A stretch of DNA of 64,000 nt from Dyadobacter beijingensis DSM 21582. GTDB taxonomy: Bacteria; Bacteroidota; Bacteroidia; Cytophagales; Spirosomataceae. The translations under genes and the position numbers were made by a program. The DNA lies in the NCBI RefSeq assembly GCF_000382205.1, contig NZ_KB907792.1:124001-188000 (forward strand), written 5' to 3'. Positions 22,782 to 32,731 of this stretch are shown here, piece after piece; the first letter of the stretch is position 1, and each line of letters opens with the position of its first letter. Below the pieces are notes generated by a model. It was given only the letters and a program-made list of their open reading frames with translations. It had not been told where the DNA came from and made no database searches.

Positions 22782-25646
22782 ATGAAAATGATCAGGTTGA
22801 CACACATTCTCGTACCGCTGGCGCTTGCATTGGTAACGGTGCCCGTGCCAAAGTCCGTCGCGCAGCAGGCAAAGACCACCCAAACCACCGAAAAATTCGA
22901 TCGCGACTATGCATTGGAAGCGACCATGCTCGGTTTTTTTGCCAAAGACGGCGCCCGAAACCCTACATTGAAAGCGAACAAAGGCGACCGCGTCCGGATC
23001 ACGATCACGAACGGCGAGCTCATGACCCACGATATCGCGCTCGAAAAACTGGGTATCAAAAGCAAGGTGATCATCGAGAAAGGCACCAGTACCAGCATTA
23101 CATTCAAAGCCGAGCAGAGCGACACCTATTTCTGCTCCGTACCAGGCCACCGCGCGGCGGGAATGGTAGGAAGTTTTGAAGTGGTGGAAGGCGTTATCTC
23201 GGACGAGACCGTGGCCGGGCAGTTGCCGGTGAAGGACGGCCAGCCGTTGAACCTGGGCTTCGAAACGGGCGACCTTAAAAACTGGACCGCTACCGGCGAT
23301 GCATTCACAAGCGCGCTGTACAGCTCGGATCCTTCGCCCGTGCATGAGAAGGAAATGCACATCGGCTACGAAGGCAAATACTTTCTGAGCAGCGGCGGTA
23401 CGCTCAATTACAAGCAAACCGGTACGCTTACGTCCGTGCCGTTTACCGTAACCCAGCCGTTTGCGGCGTTCAGGGTGTCGGGCGGGGCATTGCAGGATAC
23501 GCGGGTGGAGCTCGTGACGACAGCGGATAACAAGGTCATTTACCACATTACAGGCCAGGGCAGGGCTACTTTGCAGCCGGCCGTGGTGGATTTGCAGCCC
23601 TACCTGAACAAGGAGATTTTTATCCGCATTGTAGATAACGAAACCGGCATTTCGCAGATCCCCTACATTCCGAACGATAAATGGGCGCACATCAATTTTG
23701 ACGATTTCCGGTTATATCCTAGCCGTCCCGACTTTCCTAATGAGCTGAAACAAAAGGATATTATCATTCTTCCGCCGCTGGACCCGGTTCTGAATGCCGG
23801 CTTGTCGGGCCAGGATGCTGCCAAGGCCATGACACCGCCTCCGGGCTTCAAAATCACGCTGGCCGCTGCCGAGCCGGACGTTATCCGGCCGATCAGCTTC
23901 ACCGTCGATTCGCGGGGAAGGCTTTGGGTCGTGGAGGGGCATACTTACCCGGTGCGTGCCCCGGAAGGTCAGGGTAAGGACAAAATCCTGATTTTTGAGG
24001 ATACCAACGGCGACGGTACGCTCGACAAGCGCAAGGTATTTGCCGAGGGCCTCAACCTCATCAGCGGCATCGAAGTGGGTATGGGCGGCGTGTGGCTAGG
24101 TTCAGCGCCTAATCTGCTCTTTATCCCTGCCGATTTTAAAAATGACAAACCTGCCGGCCCGCCGCAGATATTGCTCGACGGCTGGGGCCTGGAAGACACG
24201 CATGAAGTGCTCAATAACCTCCGCTGGGGTCCCGACGGCTGGCTGTACGGCACCCACGGCGTATTTACGCATTCCAATGTAGGTAAGCCCGGTGCGCCCG
24301 ATTCCGAGCGGACGAAAATCAACGCCGGGGTGTGGCGGTACCATCCGACCGCGCACAAATTCGAGGTGTTCGCCGAAGGATCGAGCAATCCCTGGGGCAT
24401 CGATTTCAACGATTACGGCCACCCGTTCATCACCGTGTGCGTGATCCCGCATATGTACCACGTGATCCAGGGCGCGCGCTACCAGCGGCAGGCGGGCAAG
24501 CATTTCAACCCATATACCTACGACGATATCAAAACCATCGCCGACCATGTGCACTGGGTAGGCGAGCGCGGCCCGCACGCGGGTAACTTCCGCTCGGCAT
24601 CGGCCGGGGGCGGCCACGCGCATGCAGGGGCGATGATCTACCTCGGTAACAGCTGGCCGAAGGAATACCGCAACGATATTTTCATGAACAATATCAATGG
24701 CGCACGCCTCAATACGGACCACCTGACCCGCTCCGGTTCCGGCTACGAAGCCACGCACAAAAACGATTTCATGGCGATGAACGACTCGTGGTCGCAATGG
24801 CTGAATTTCAAATACGACGCCAGCGGCTCGGTTTGGGCGATCGACTGGTATGATAAAAACCAATGCCACAGCCCGAACCCCGACGTGCACAACAAAACGA
24901 TGGGCCGCATTTTTAAAATCACCCACGACAACGACAAATGGGTGCAGGTCGATTTGTCGAAAGCGTCGGATATGGAGCTGGTGAACCATCAGCTAAACCC
25001 GAATGAATGGTACGTCCGCCAGGCGCGCACCATTTTGCAGGAACGCGGCCCTAATAAGAAGGTACACAAGGCGTTGAAGGAAATTCTGGCTAAAAATCCC
25101 GATGAAACGCGCAAGCTGCGCGCACTCTGGGCATTGCACGTCACCCAAGGACTTACGGAGAAAGAACTGGCCGATCTGCTTTCTGACGACAGCGAATATA
25201 TCCGCAGCTGGTCTGTTCAGCTCTTGACGGAAAATAAAGCCGTATCGCCCGAAACGCTCAAAAAGATGGTGGATCTGGCGCAGAAGGACAATTCCAAACT
25301 AGTTCGCCTGTACCTCACTTCCGGCATGCTCCGCCTCGATCCGGCGCAGCGCTGGGATGTGCTCGACGCATTGGTACAAAAGGCCGAGGACAAGGACGAT
25401 CATAACCTCCCGCTTATGGAATGGTACGCCGCCGAACCGTTGGCGCCGATCGACGCAAAACGGGCATTGCAGCTGGCCGAAAAATCGAAATTCCCGAAAA
25501 TGCTACCTTACATGATCCAGCGCGTGGAAGCCATCGGTACCGAGGATGCGAAGAAGGTGCTGAAAGACTACAATAATAAAGTAGGTAAAGCGGACAACCA
25601 GCATGAACATCATGGCCACGCTTCCGGCACGGCGATGAACCACTGA
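22782..25646 (+). CDS. Cupredoxin-PVC-type dehydrogenase fusion protein with HEAT-like repeats
   Basis: 954 residues with a signal peptide. Residues about 45-140 form a plastocyanin/azurin-like domain whose copper ligands are visible: His in LMTHDIAL, then Cys, His and Met in YFCSVPGHRAAGMVG. A lectin-like linker domain (GFETGDLKNWTATGDAFTSA) follows to about 310. Residues about 340-720 are a PVC-type membrane-bound dehydrogenase propeller (GFKITLAAAEPDVIRPISFT, DSRGRLWVVEGHTYPV, ILIFEDTNGDGTLDK). The C-terminal 200 residues are helical HEAT-like repeats. Unlike many relatives there is no terminal cytochrome c; the copper domain probably takes that electron role (inference). An intrinsic terminator follows. 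Confidence 0.8.
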   Translation: MKMIRLTHILVPLALALVTVPVPKSVAQQAKTTQTTEKFDRDYALEATMLGFFAKDGARNPTLKANKGDRVRITITNGELMTHDIALEKLGIKSKVIIEKGTSTSITFKAEQSDTYFCSVPGHRAAGMVGSFEVVEGVISDETVAGQLPVKDGQPLNLGFETGDLKNWTATGDAFTSALYSSDPSPVHEKEMHIGYEGKYFLSSGGTLNYKQTGTLTSVPFTVTQPFAAFRVSGGALQDTRVELVTTADNKVIYHITGQGRATLQPAVVDLQPYLNKEIFIRIVDNETGISQIPYIPNDKWAHINFDDFRLYPSRPDFPNELKQKDIIILPPLDPVLNAGLSGQDAAKAMTPPPGFKITLAAAEPDVIRPISFTVDSRGRLWVVEGHTYPVRAPEGQGKDKILIFEDTNGDGTLDKRKVFAEGLNLISGIEVGMGGVWLGSAPNLLFIPADFKNDKPAGPPQILLDGWGLEDTHEVLNNLRWGPDGWLYGTHGVFTHSNVGKPGAPDSERTKINAGVWRYHPTAHKFEVFAEGSSNPWGIDFNDYGHPFITVCVIPHMYHVIQGARYQRQAGKHFNPYTYDDIKTIADHVHWVGERGPHAGNFRSASAGGGHAHAGAMIYLGNSWPKEYRNDIFMNNINGARLNTDHLTRSGSGYEATHKNDFMAMNDSWSQWLNFKYDASGSVWAIDWYDKNQCHSPNPDVHNKTMGRIFKITHDNDKWVQVDLSKASDMELVNHQLNPNEWYVRQARTILQERGPNKKVHKALKEILAKNPDETRKLRALWALHVTQGLTEKELADLLSDDSEYIRSWSVQLLTENKAVSPETLKKMVDLAQKDNSKLVRLYLTSGMLRLDPAQRWDVLDALVQKAEDKDDHNLPLMEWYAAEPLAPIDAKRALQLAEKSKFPKMLPYMIQRVEAIGTEDAKKVLKDYNNKVGKADNQHEHHGHASGTAMNH

Positions 25647-25650
25647 TACG

Positions 25651-25681
25651 AAAAAAGGGCTTCATAAAGAAGCCCTTTTTT
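25651..25681 (+). terminator. Intrinsic terminator
   Basis: AAAAAAGGGCTTC and GAAGCCCTTTTTT pair over 13 bases around ATAAA, with the T-run included. It lies 5 bases after the stop of the cupredoxin-dehydrogenase gene and looks bidirectional. Confidence 0.93.
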
Positions 25682-26051
25682 AATAACGTTGAGTAAATTG
25701 AAATATTTCTACAAATATAAGCGAACTATTTTATTTGAAAACATGACGAAAGTCATATTTTCAAAATTCGGTGTGATTTTTTATAAATTGTTGAAAATGA
25801 ACACATAATGTGCAGATAATCATAAAAATAGTACAATAGAAGAAGTGCGCGGCCGGCTTTATTTCGAGAGGCGCGACCGTGACCGATCCGAATGAAGATG
25901 GCAAACCCGATACGAACGCCGGCTACTACCGGCAGTCGGCCGGACATCGGGATAGTCAGCAGAAACGGCGTATTTTTATTTGGAAATCAATTAAAACAGT
26001 AGCATTTCAGGCGTAAACATCGGAGATTGCTTTCCTCAACAACTGTCAATT
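25682..26051. other. 370-base gap with a hairpin and a possible gene remnant
   Basis: An A/T-rich hairpin at 25735-25765 pairs TTGAAAACATGAC with GTCATATTTTCAA around a GAAA loop. Further right, a stop-free stretch from about 25846 to 26015 reads GFISRGATVTDPNEDGKPDT then NAGYYRQ; the DPNEDGKPDT part resembles a calcium-binding thrombospondin-type-3 unit, but no start, signal or continuation is present. I read it as either chance or a remnant of a surface protein. Confidence 0.3.
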
Positions 26052-26534
26052 ATGCAAAGGGGAAATGTTAATTTTTTCGAAAAAATGGCTACCCGGATTA
26101 CCGCCTGGACGGGAAGTTCAATGGCTTTCGGCGTGGCATTAACGATAATCGTCGTGTGGGGCGTCACCGGCCCGATATTCAAATATTCGGACACCTGGCA
26201 ACTGGTGATCAACACCGGCACGACGATCGTCACGTTCCTGATGGTATTCCTGATCCAGAAATCGCAGAATAAGGATTCGAAAGCCATTCAATTGAAACTC
26301 AACGAACTGATAGCCGCCAGCCGGTTTGCCAGCAACCGCATGGTCGACATCGAAGACCTGAGCGAGGCGGAATTGGATGTGTTGCGGAAGTTTTATCAAA
26401 AACTGGCGGATATGGCGGAAGCGGACACCGATATACACACCTCGCATTCTATCGACGTGGCTCAGCGGTTGCACAAGCACAAGAAATCGGTCAGGATGGG
26501 GATTTCGGCGGGCGATACCGGCTCTCAGGAGTAG
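26052..26534 (+). CDS. Low-affinity iron permease family membrane protein
   Basis: 160 residues. Two transmembrane helices (about residues 14-38, SSMAFGVALTIIVVWGVTGP, and 50-70, GTTIVTFLMVFLIQ) are followed by KSQNKDSKAIQLKLNELIAA and an acidic SNRMVDIEDLSEAELDVLRK segment, the conserved core of the bacterial low-affinity iron permease (PF04120) family. The name derives from fungal Fet4; transport activity of the short bacterial members is unproven. The gene is isolated and converges with the DUF748-like gene. Confidence 0.85.
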   Translation: MQRGNVNFFEKMATRITAWTGSSMAFGVALTIIVVWGVTGPIFKYSDTWQLVINTGTTIVTFLMVFLIQKSQNKDSKAIQLKLNELIAASRFASNRMVDIEDLSEAELDVLRKFYQKLADMAEADTDIHTSHSIDVAQRLHKHKKSVRMGISAGDTGSQE

Positions 26535-26540
26535 CTATTT

Positions 26541-27713
26541 TCATTTTTTCCTGTCTTTCTTCCCGTCTCCCTTTTGATCGTCATCCTTGGAGAAGATCTT
26601 TTGCAGAAAGGTCTTCTTCTCTTTTTTGTCCGTCTTCACCGACGCAATGCTGATCTCATTGTCGATCGACGGCTGAATAGCATGAATGAATGCATTTTGC
26701 AGCGTATTCGTGATCGCCAGCCAGATATTCGTTTTTGGATCGTCCAGGCGGCCCTGGAACGGCACTTTCGTCGCGACCTGGTCATTCAATTTGTTGGAAA
26801 AGAGCTTTCCTGCGCCGCCCGCGGCGGCTTCCCATATCTTTTGCAGCAGGTTATCCTTCCGGTCTTCCTTCCCGAGAATATCCAGGTCCTTGATCACCGG
26901 TTTCACATATCCTTTAAACGCCTGATCCTTGGCCGCCACCTCGGTATACAACCCGAAACGCCCCTTGTTTACATCGATTTTGGCATATGCCTGGAAAAAA
27001 TCGTTGAGTTGCACCAGGTCCGTATTGTTCAGCTCCGCGCTCATATCGAACGTAGGCGCGTCGGCGAGCGGGTTCAGTCTGGCGTCGAAACGCAGCTTTC
27101 CCTCGTATACATCCGCGGTGGCGTGGATATTGGCGGGCAGGATGGTGGTGGAATCGTAGCTGTTCCGCAGATTTTGCGCGACCAAATGCAGGTTCGTCAT
27201 CGCGATGTCCACATTAGGTTTCGTGCCGAAATCCTTGTACTGGATTTTGCCGTCTCGCAACTCGCACCGGTTAATACTCAACGGCATAAACTTGTCGAGC
27301 ACTTTCCGGAAGTCCGCGGAGTCCTTCACGACCTCCTGAGGCTCCACTTTATCTTTGGTAAAAAGCAGATAAGGCCCCTGGAAAACCAGCTCGCCTACGA
27401 TGGAGCCTTTCAGCAACGCATTCCATTCCACCGAGAGATCCACCGTTTGAGAAGCGAAAAAGGGCGTCTGTTTTCCCGAAACTGAATCTGCCTTGTTAAT
27501 ATAAATGCTATCGATTTTGTAGGCTCCGCGGATGATGGCCAGGTCGATGTCTTTAATATGTCCATAATACCCATCCATGCGGGCAAGGCTGCGGTTGGCC
27601 AGATGCAGTACGACACACGGCAGCACGAGCCTGATCACGACAATGGCGATGAGGATACCGATCAGGATTTTGGCCGTGCGTCTTTTTCGGGATTGGGTGC
27701 GTGTAGCGGTCAT
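26541..27713 (-). CDS. DUF748/AsmA-like membrane-anchored envelope protein
   Basis: 390 residues from the ATG at 27713. A basic N-terminus and one transmembrane helix (about 15-35, AKILIGILIAIVVIRLVLP) lead into an extracytoplasmic region of alternating strands of the DUF748/AsmA-like sort: YKIDSIYINKAD, TVDLSVEWNALLKGSIVGEL, NRCELRDGKIQYKDFGTKPN, RLNPLADAPTFDMSAELNNT and DVNKGRFGLYTEVAAKDQAF. The C-terminus is Lys/Asp-rich. Proteins of this group are long beta-groove proteins in the envelope, some linked to lipid traffic or outer-membrane maintenance. No operon partner. Confidence 0.75.
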   Translation of the reverse strand: MTATRTQSRKRRTAKILIGILIAIVVIRLVLPCVVLHLANRSLARMDGYYGHIKDIDLAIIRGAYKIDSIYINKADSVSGKQTPFFASQTVDLSVEWNALLKGSIVGELVFQGPYLLFTKDKVEPQEVVKDSADFRKVLDKFMPLSINRCELRDGKIQYKDFGTKPNVDIAMTNLHLVAQNLRNSYDSTTILPANIHATADVYEGKLRFDARLNPLADAPTFDMSAELNNTDLVQLNDFFQAYAKIDVNKGRFGLYTEVAAKDQAFKGYVKPVIKDLDILGKEDRKDNLLQKIWEAAAGGAGKLFSNKLNDQVATKVPFQGRLDDPKTNIWLAITNTLQNAFIHAIQPSIDNEISIASVKTDKKEKKTFLQKIFSKDDDQKGDGKKDRKK

Positions 27714-27841
27714 TCTACGTGGGTATAAAGCTGATTCCGACGGCGTTCCATTAAACAATCATACCAAACGGTTTCGCGGCTTGCCCGACTGAAAGTGTAG
27801 GTTTTTCATTTTTCAAAGAACAATTTTCAGATTTCCTGCCT

Positions 27842-27919
27842 GCATTAAGCTTTTATTAATGCCCTCGTTAATGCCGCAAGCCTAATTTGCCGGCCAAAAC
27901 TTGCTGACCCAAGCATTAA
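27842..27919. promoter_or_regulatory. Cluster of four GCATTAA/TTAATGC elements upstream of the GH95 operon
   Basis: GCATTAA at 27842-27848 and 27913-27919 and TTAATGC at 27856-27862 and 27868-27874. The first two form a 7-bp inverted repeat with a 7-base spacer. The same 7-mer recurs at 36375 and 36431 before the ECF sigma gene. The cluster is 50-127 bases before the GH95 start, so it is a candidate operator. Confidence 0.4.
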
Positions 27920-27968
27920 AAATCTTCGTTTGTGTCCTCTTAACGCAAAGGACCACAACACATTTTGC

Positions 27969-30446
27969 ATGAAACGCCTATTCCTAAGCCTGACCCTTTT
28001 TCTCTTTGCCCATCCCATTTTTGCACAGACTCCCGGTTCGCTGAAACTGTGGTACAAAAAACCAGCCGGAAAAACCTGGACCGACGCACTGCCGGTCGGG
28101 AATGGAAGGCTGGGCGCGATGGTGTACGGCAACCCCGAACGCGAGATTCTCAAACTCAACGAATCGACCGTATGGGCCGGCGGCCCCAACCGCAACGACA
28201 ACCCGAACGCGCTCGACGCATTGCCGGAAGTGCGCAAGCTCATCTTCGAAGGCAAGCACAACGAAGCCGCCAAACTGGCCGCTGAAAAAATTGAATCGAA
28301 AACGACCAACGGGATGATGTACCAGCCTGTCGGCAACCTGAACATCGATTTCCCCGGTCACGACCATTTCAACGATTACTACCGCGAGCTGGATATCGAA
28401 AAGGCAGTCACCACGACCTCCTATGTGGTCGATGGTGTGAAATACACCCGCCAGGTATTCGCTTCCGTGCCCGACCAGATCATCGCCATCCGCCTCACCG
28501 CCGACAAGCCGGGCAAGCTGACTTTCACTTCATTCCTGACCAGTCCCCAAAAGGGAGAAAGAAAAACGGAGAAGGGGCGAACGCTGATTTTTGCGGGCAT
28601 GAGCGGCGATAAAGAAGGCATCAAAGGGCAGGTAGCATTCCGCACACATGTGCAGGTGGCGCCCGAGGGCGGCCGGATAAGCGAGGGCGATACGGCGCTT
28701 ACGGTCAGTAATGCCAATGCTGCTACCATATACATTTCCATTGCCACGAATTTTGTGGATTATAAAACGCTGACAGCTAATGCGCAGGCGAAAGCGGACC
28801 AGTATCTGAGCAAAGCCGCCGGCAAGCCTTTTGATACCCTGCTGAAAAGCCACATTGCCGCTTACCAGCATTATTTCAACCGTATAAAACTCGACCTGGG
28901 CACGTCGGACGCAGCCAAATGGCCTACGGATGAGCGCATTGCGAAGTTTGCGTCCGGTAATGATCCGCAGCTGGTGGCATTGTACTTCCAGTTTGGCCGC
29001 TACCTGCTCATTTCGGCTTCTCAGCCCGGCGGAAACGGTATGCCTGTCGGGCAGCCGGCCAATTTACAGGGTATCTGGAACCAGGAAATGAACCCGCCGT
29101 GGGGCAGCAAATACACCATTAACATCAATACCGAAATGAATTACTGGCCCGCCGAGGTTACCAACCTGACCGAAATGCACGAGCCGCTCGTGCAAATGGT
29201 GAAGGAGCTCTCGGTGACCGGGCAGGAAACGGCGCGGGTGATGTACGGGGCGAAAGGCTGGCTGGCGCACCACAACACCGATTTGTGGCGCATTACCGGG
29301 CCGGTGGACCCCATTTTCTACGCTATGTGGCCCATGGGCGGCGCCTGGCTGAGCACCCATTTGTGGGAAAAATACTGCTATTCGGGCAACAAGGAATACC
29401 TCAAATCGGTATACCCTGCGTTGAAGGGCTCCGCGCAGTTCTTTGTGGATTTCCTCGTGCCGGAGCCGACACATCAATGGCTGGTGGTGGTACCCGGCAT
29501 GTCGCCCGAGAATGCCCCGGCGATCCGCCCGAAAACGACGATCGGGGCGGGAAATACGATGGATAACCAGATTGTCTACGACATTTTTACCGCTGCTATC
29601 CGGGCTGCGGAAGCTTTGGGGACGGATGCGGATTTTGTTAAAACACTAAAAACCAAACGCGCCCAGCTACCGCCCATGCAGGTCGGGAAGTTTGGCCAAT
29701 TGCAGGAATGGCTCGAAGACCTCGACAGTCCGGACGACAAGCACCGCCACATTTCGCATCTGTACGGCCTGTACCCTTCGCACCAGCTTTCCGCTTACCG
29801 TACGCCCGAACTTTTCAGCGCGGCCCGGACATCCCTCGAACACCGCGGCGACGTGTCAACAGGGTGGTCGATGGGCTGGAAAGTAAACTGGTGGGCGCGC
29901 CTGCTCGACGGTAACCGCGCCTACAAGCTTATCACCGACCAGCTTTCGCCGGTGGAAGCAGCAGGCAAAAAGGGCGGGGGCGGCACTTATACCAACCTTT
30001 TCGACGCGCACCCGCCTTTCCAGATCGACGGTAACTTCGGTTGCACGGCCGGCATTGCCGAAATGCTCATGCAGAGCCACGACGGCGCCATTCATTTGCT
30101 CCCGGCGCTCCCCGACAGCTGGAAAGCCGGTTCCATCAGCGGCCTGCGTGCCCGTGGCGGTTTCGAAATCGTCTCGCTGGAATGGAAGGAAGGGAAAGTT
30201 TCGAAACTGGTTATCAAATCCAACCTGGGCGGAAACTGCCGGCTGAGGCTTTCGGATGCATTAAAAGGGAATGGACTGGCATTGGTAGCGAACGGTGCCG
30301 CGAATAGCAACGCATTTTACCAAACCCTCGACATACCGAAGGCGCTGATTTCGCCTGCCGCTAAAATTATTTCTTCCAAAATACCCGAAACAGCCCTGTA
30401 CGACTTCCCGACGGAAAAAGGCAGGACCTATACATTTACCCGGTAA
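27969..30446 (+). CDS. Glycoside hydrolase family 95 (alpha-L-fucosidase/galactosidase)
   Basis: 825 residues from the ATG at 27969, giving a signal peptide (KRLFLSLTLFLFAHPIFAQ). The opening LKLWYKKPAGKTWTDALPVG, NGRLGAMVYGNPEREILKLN and ESTVWAGGPNRNDNP is the GH95 signature. The catalytic (alpha/alpha)6 core has NLQGIWNQEMNPPWGSKYTI and NINTEMNYWPAEVTNL, and the end HISHLYGLYPSHQLS plus DAHPPFQIDGNFG is conserved. The family hydrolyses alpha-1,2-L-fucosides, with some members acting on L-galactosides, by inversion. Located in the periplasm or on the surface. First gene of a four-gene operon with dehydrogenases and a dehydratase. Confidence 0.95.
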   Translation: MKRLFLSLTLFLFAHPIFAQTPGSLKLWYKKPAGKTWTDALPVGNGRLGAMVYGNPEREILKLNESTVWAGGPNRNDNPNALDALPEVRKLIFEGKHNEAAKLAAEKIESKTTNGMMYQPVGNLNIDFPGHDHFNDYYRELDIEKAVTTTSYVVDGVKYTRQVFASVPDQIIAIRLTADKPGKLTFTSFLTSPQKGERKTEKGRTLIFAGMSGDKEGIKGQVAFRTHVQVAPEGGRISEGDTALTVSNANAATIYISIATNFVDYKTLTANAQAKADQYLSKAAGKPFDTLLKSHIAAYQHYFNRIKLDLGTSDAAKWPTDERIAKFASGNDPQLVALYFQFGRYLLISASQPGGNGMPVGQPANLQGIWNQEMNPPWGSKYTININTEMNYWPAEVTNLTEMHEPLVQMVKELSVTGQETARVMYGAKGWLAHHNTDLWRITGPVDPIFYAMWPMGGAWLSTHLWEKYCYSGNKEYLKSVYPALKGSAQFFVDFLVPEPTHQWLVVVPGMSPENAPAIRPKTTIGAGNTMDNQIVYDIFTAAIRAAEALGTDADFVKTLKTKRAQLPPMQVGKFGQLQEWLEDLDSPDDKHRHISHLYGLYPSHQLSAYRTPELFSAARTSLEHRGDVSTGWSMGWKVNWWARLLDGNRAYKLITDQLSPVEAAGKKGGGGTYTNLFDAHPPFQIDGNFGCTAGIAEMLMQSHDGAIHLLPALPDSWKAGSISGLRARGGFEIVSLEWKEGKVSKLVIKSNLGGNCRLRLSDALKGNGLALVANGAANSNAFYQTLDIPKALISPAAKIISSKIPETALYDFPTEKGRTYTFTR

Positions 30447-30469
30447 CAACCCTTTCTAAACCCATCACC

Positions 30470-32701
30470 ATGAACAAGAAAATCTGGATCGCCGGGGTGC
30501 TCGCCGCGACGCTGGTTACCTGCCAGGTATCGCGCCAAAACAGCTCCCAAAGCGATATGCTGCGCACGACCGACGCTTCCGTAAGCGCCATTCCGGCATT
30601 CACCGAAAACCCTTCCCCCACACACCTGACGCCCGAGCAGAGCATCAAAACATTTAAACTCCCCAAGGGCTACCACCTCGAACTGGTTGCCAGCGAACCG
30701 ATGATCCACGAGCCTGTGGCAGTGGCGTGGGACGGTAACGCGCGCATGTACGTGGCCGAGCTTAATACCTACATGCAGGATGTGGAAGGCACCGGCGAGC
30801 ACGCGCCCACGAGCCGGGTAATGCTGCTGGAAGATACCAACAACGACGGTAAAATGGACAAGAGTTCGGTGTTTATCGATAAAATGCTTTTGCCGCGCAT
30901 GCTGCTGTGTGTGGGTAATGAATTGCTTGTGAATGAGACGGATACTTACAATGTATATAGCTATAAAGACACCAACAAAGACGGTGTCGCGGATGTGAAA
31001 CGCCCCGTTTACACTCCCGACAAAAAAGCGCCCGGTAACCTGGAACACCAGCGCAGCGGCCTCGACTGGAATGTCGATAACTGGATCTACATGGCCGTGG
31101 ACCCTGTGCGGTTCCGCTATACCAACGGCACGCTCAAACCCGACTCCATTCCGAGCGGATCGAGCGGGCAATGGGGGCTCACGCATGACAATTACGGCCG
31201 GATGTACTTCTCGTCGGCAGGAGGTGAGACGCCTGCATTGGGCTTCCAGATCAACCCGGTTTACGGGCGGATGGAGTTCGCCGACCAGTACAAGGAGGAA
31301 TTCAACGAAGTGTGGCCGATCATCAAAACGCCCGACGTGGAGGGTGGTTTGAAAAGATTGCGCCCCGATACGACGCTCAATCACTTCACTGCCAGCTGCG
31401 GGCAGCTGATCTTCCGCGGCGATAGGCTACCGGCCGATCTCCAAGGCGACCTGTTGATCAGCGAGCCGGTAGGCAGGCTCATTCGCCGCGCGAAAGTGAC
31501 GAACAAAAACGGCAAGATTACCCTTGAAAATGCCTATCAGAATGAAGAATTTATCGCATCCACGGACATGAATTTCCGGGCGGTGAATATGTATACCGGT
31601 CCCGACGGCTGTCTTTATATCGTGGATATGAACCGCGGGATCATCCAGGAAGGCAACTGGACGGGCCCCAAAAGCTACCTGCGCCCGCAGATCAAGCGGC
31701 TCGGTTTGGACAAAAATATTCAGCACGGACGCATTTACCGCCTCGTACATGACGGTATGGCACCCGGTCCGAAGCCGAAAATGCTGGATGAAAGTTCGAA
31801 GCAGCTTGTGGGCCATCTTGGCCACTCCAATGGCTGGTGGCGCGATAATGCGCAGAAGGAACTCGTCGTGCGCAACGATCAATCGGTAGTACCATTGCTG
31901 AAAGCGATTGCCGCTGGCGAAAGTAACGAGGCGATCAAAACACCGTCGGCGCTGGCGAGGCTGCATGCATTGTGGACGCTGGAAGGGTTAGGGGCATTGG
32001 ACGAGAAGATTATTGCGAATGCATTGAAAGACAGTGATTTTGAGATACGGAAAGCGGCAGTCCGCATGACGGAACCCTATTTGAAAAAGGACGACGGTAT
32101 GGTTGAAAAGCTGGCGGTGTTGAAGTCCGATCCGGTTGCCGACGTACGCATGCAGCTGATTTTTTCTTTGAATTACAGTAAATCACCAAAAGCGAAGGCA
32201 TTGGCGGAAGAAATCGTGAAGCAGGGCAGCAATATGGAAGTGCTCGCCCGCGCGCAGCGGAGCGTCGAAAAGAATGAAGATGCCAGGAAATTCGGTACTA
32301 AACTAGGGCGGCTCGACGCGCCCGACCGCACGCTGGTCATGAACGGCTCCGTGATCTACAAATCGCTCTGCGCGACCTGCCACGGTGCCGATGGAAAAGG
32401 GTTGATGAGCAAAACGGCACCACCGCTCGCAGGTTCGCGGCGGTTGAACCGGAACAATACCAATGCGTCCGTCCGCATTCTGCTGCACGGGTTGTCGGGG
32501 CCGGTCGAGGGCAATACTTACCCCACCGAAATGCCGTCGATGAAAGACAACGACGACGAGTGGATCGCCTCGGTGCTGAGCTATGTGCGCTACGAATTCA
32601 CCAACTCGCCGCCCGTTCGGCCGGTAGATGTGCAGGCGATCCGCGAACAAACCGCCTCGCGCGACAAGGCTTACACGCTGGACGAGCTGTCGATCCAGTA
32701 A
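30470..32701 (+). CDS. PVC-type dehydrogenase lipoprotein with HEAT repeats and cytochrome c
   Basis: 743 residues. The N-terminus (IAGVLAATLVTCQVSR) looks like a lipoprotein signal. Residues about 60-440 form the PVC-type propeller (YHLELVASEPMIHEPVAVAW, VMLLEDTNNDGKMDKSSVFI, GPDGCLYIVDMNRGII). HEAT-like helices span about 460-610, and a cytochrome c domain with CATCHGADGKG occupies the last 115 residues (haem near residue 633), with a Met in PTEMPSMKDN as a candidate axial ligand. It begins 23 bases after the GH95 stop. A role as electron-accepting partner or sugar-oxidising enzyme of the operon is inferred; the substrate is unproven. Confidence 0.85.
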   Translation: MNKKIWIAGVLAATLVTCQVSRQNSSQSDMLRTTDASVSAIPAFTENPSPTHLTPEQSIKTFKLPKGYHLELVASEPMIHEPVAVAWDGNARMYVAELNTYMQDVEGTGEHAPTSRVMLLEDTNNDGKMDKSSVFIDKMLLPRMLLCVGNELLVNETDTYNVYSYKDTNKDGVADVKRPVYTPDKKAPGNLEHQRSGLDWNVDNWIYMAVDPVRFRYTNGTLKPDSIPSGSSGQWGLTHDNYGRMYFSSAGGETPALGFQINPVYGRMEFADQYKEEFNEVWPIIKTPDVEGGLKRLRPDTTLNHFTASCGQLIFRGDRLPADLQGDLLISEPVGRLIRRAKVTNKNGKITLENAYQNEEFIASTDMNFRAVNMYTGPDGCLYIVDMNRGIIQEGNWTGPKSYLRPQIKRLGLDKNIQHGRIYRLVHDGMAPGPKPKMLDESSKQLVGHLGHSNGWWRDNAQKELVVRNDQSVVPLLKAIAAGESNEAIKTPSALARLHALWTLEGLGALDEKIIANALKDSDFEIRKAAVRMTEPYLKKDDGMVEKLAVLKSDPVADVRMQLIFSLNYSKSPKAKALAEEIVKQGSNMEVLARAQRSVEKNEDARKFGTKLGRLDAPDRTLVMNGSVIYKSLCATCHGADGKGLMSKTAPPLAGSRRLNRNNTNASVRILLHGLSGPVEGNTYPTEMPSMKDNDDEWIASVLSYVRYEFTNSPPVRPVDVQAIREQTASRDKAYTLDELSIQ

Positions 32702-32731
32702 CTGAAACTTTAAACCGAAACTTGGAAATTA

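Noticed and set aside
24102..24989. 295-codon minus-strand frame inside the cupredoxin-dehydrogenase gene
   Set aside because: Fully antisense to conserved propeller motifs; no independent evidence of coding.
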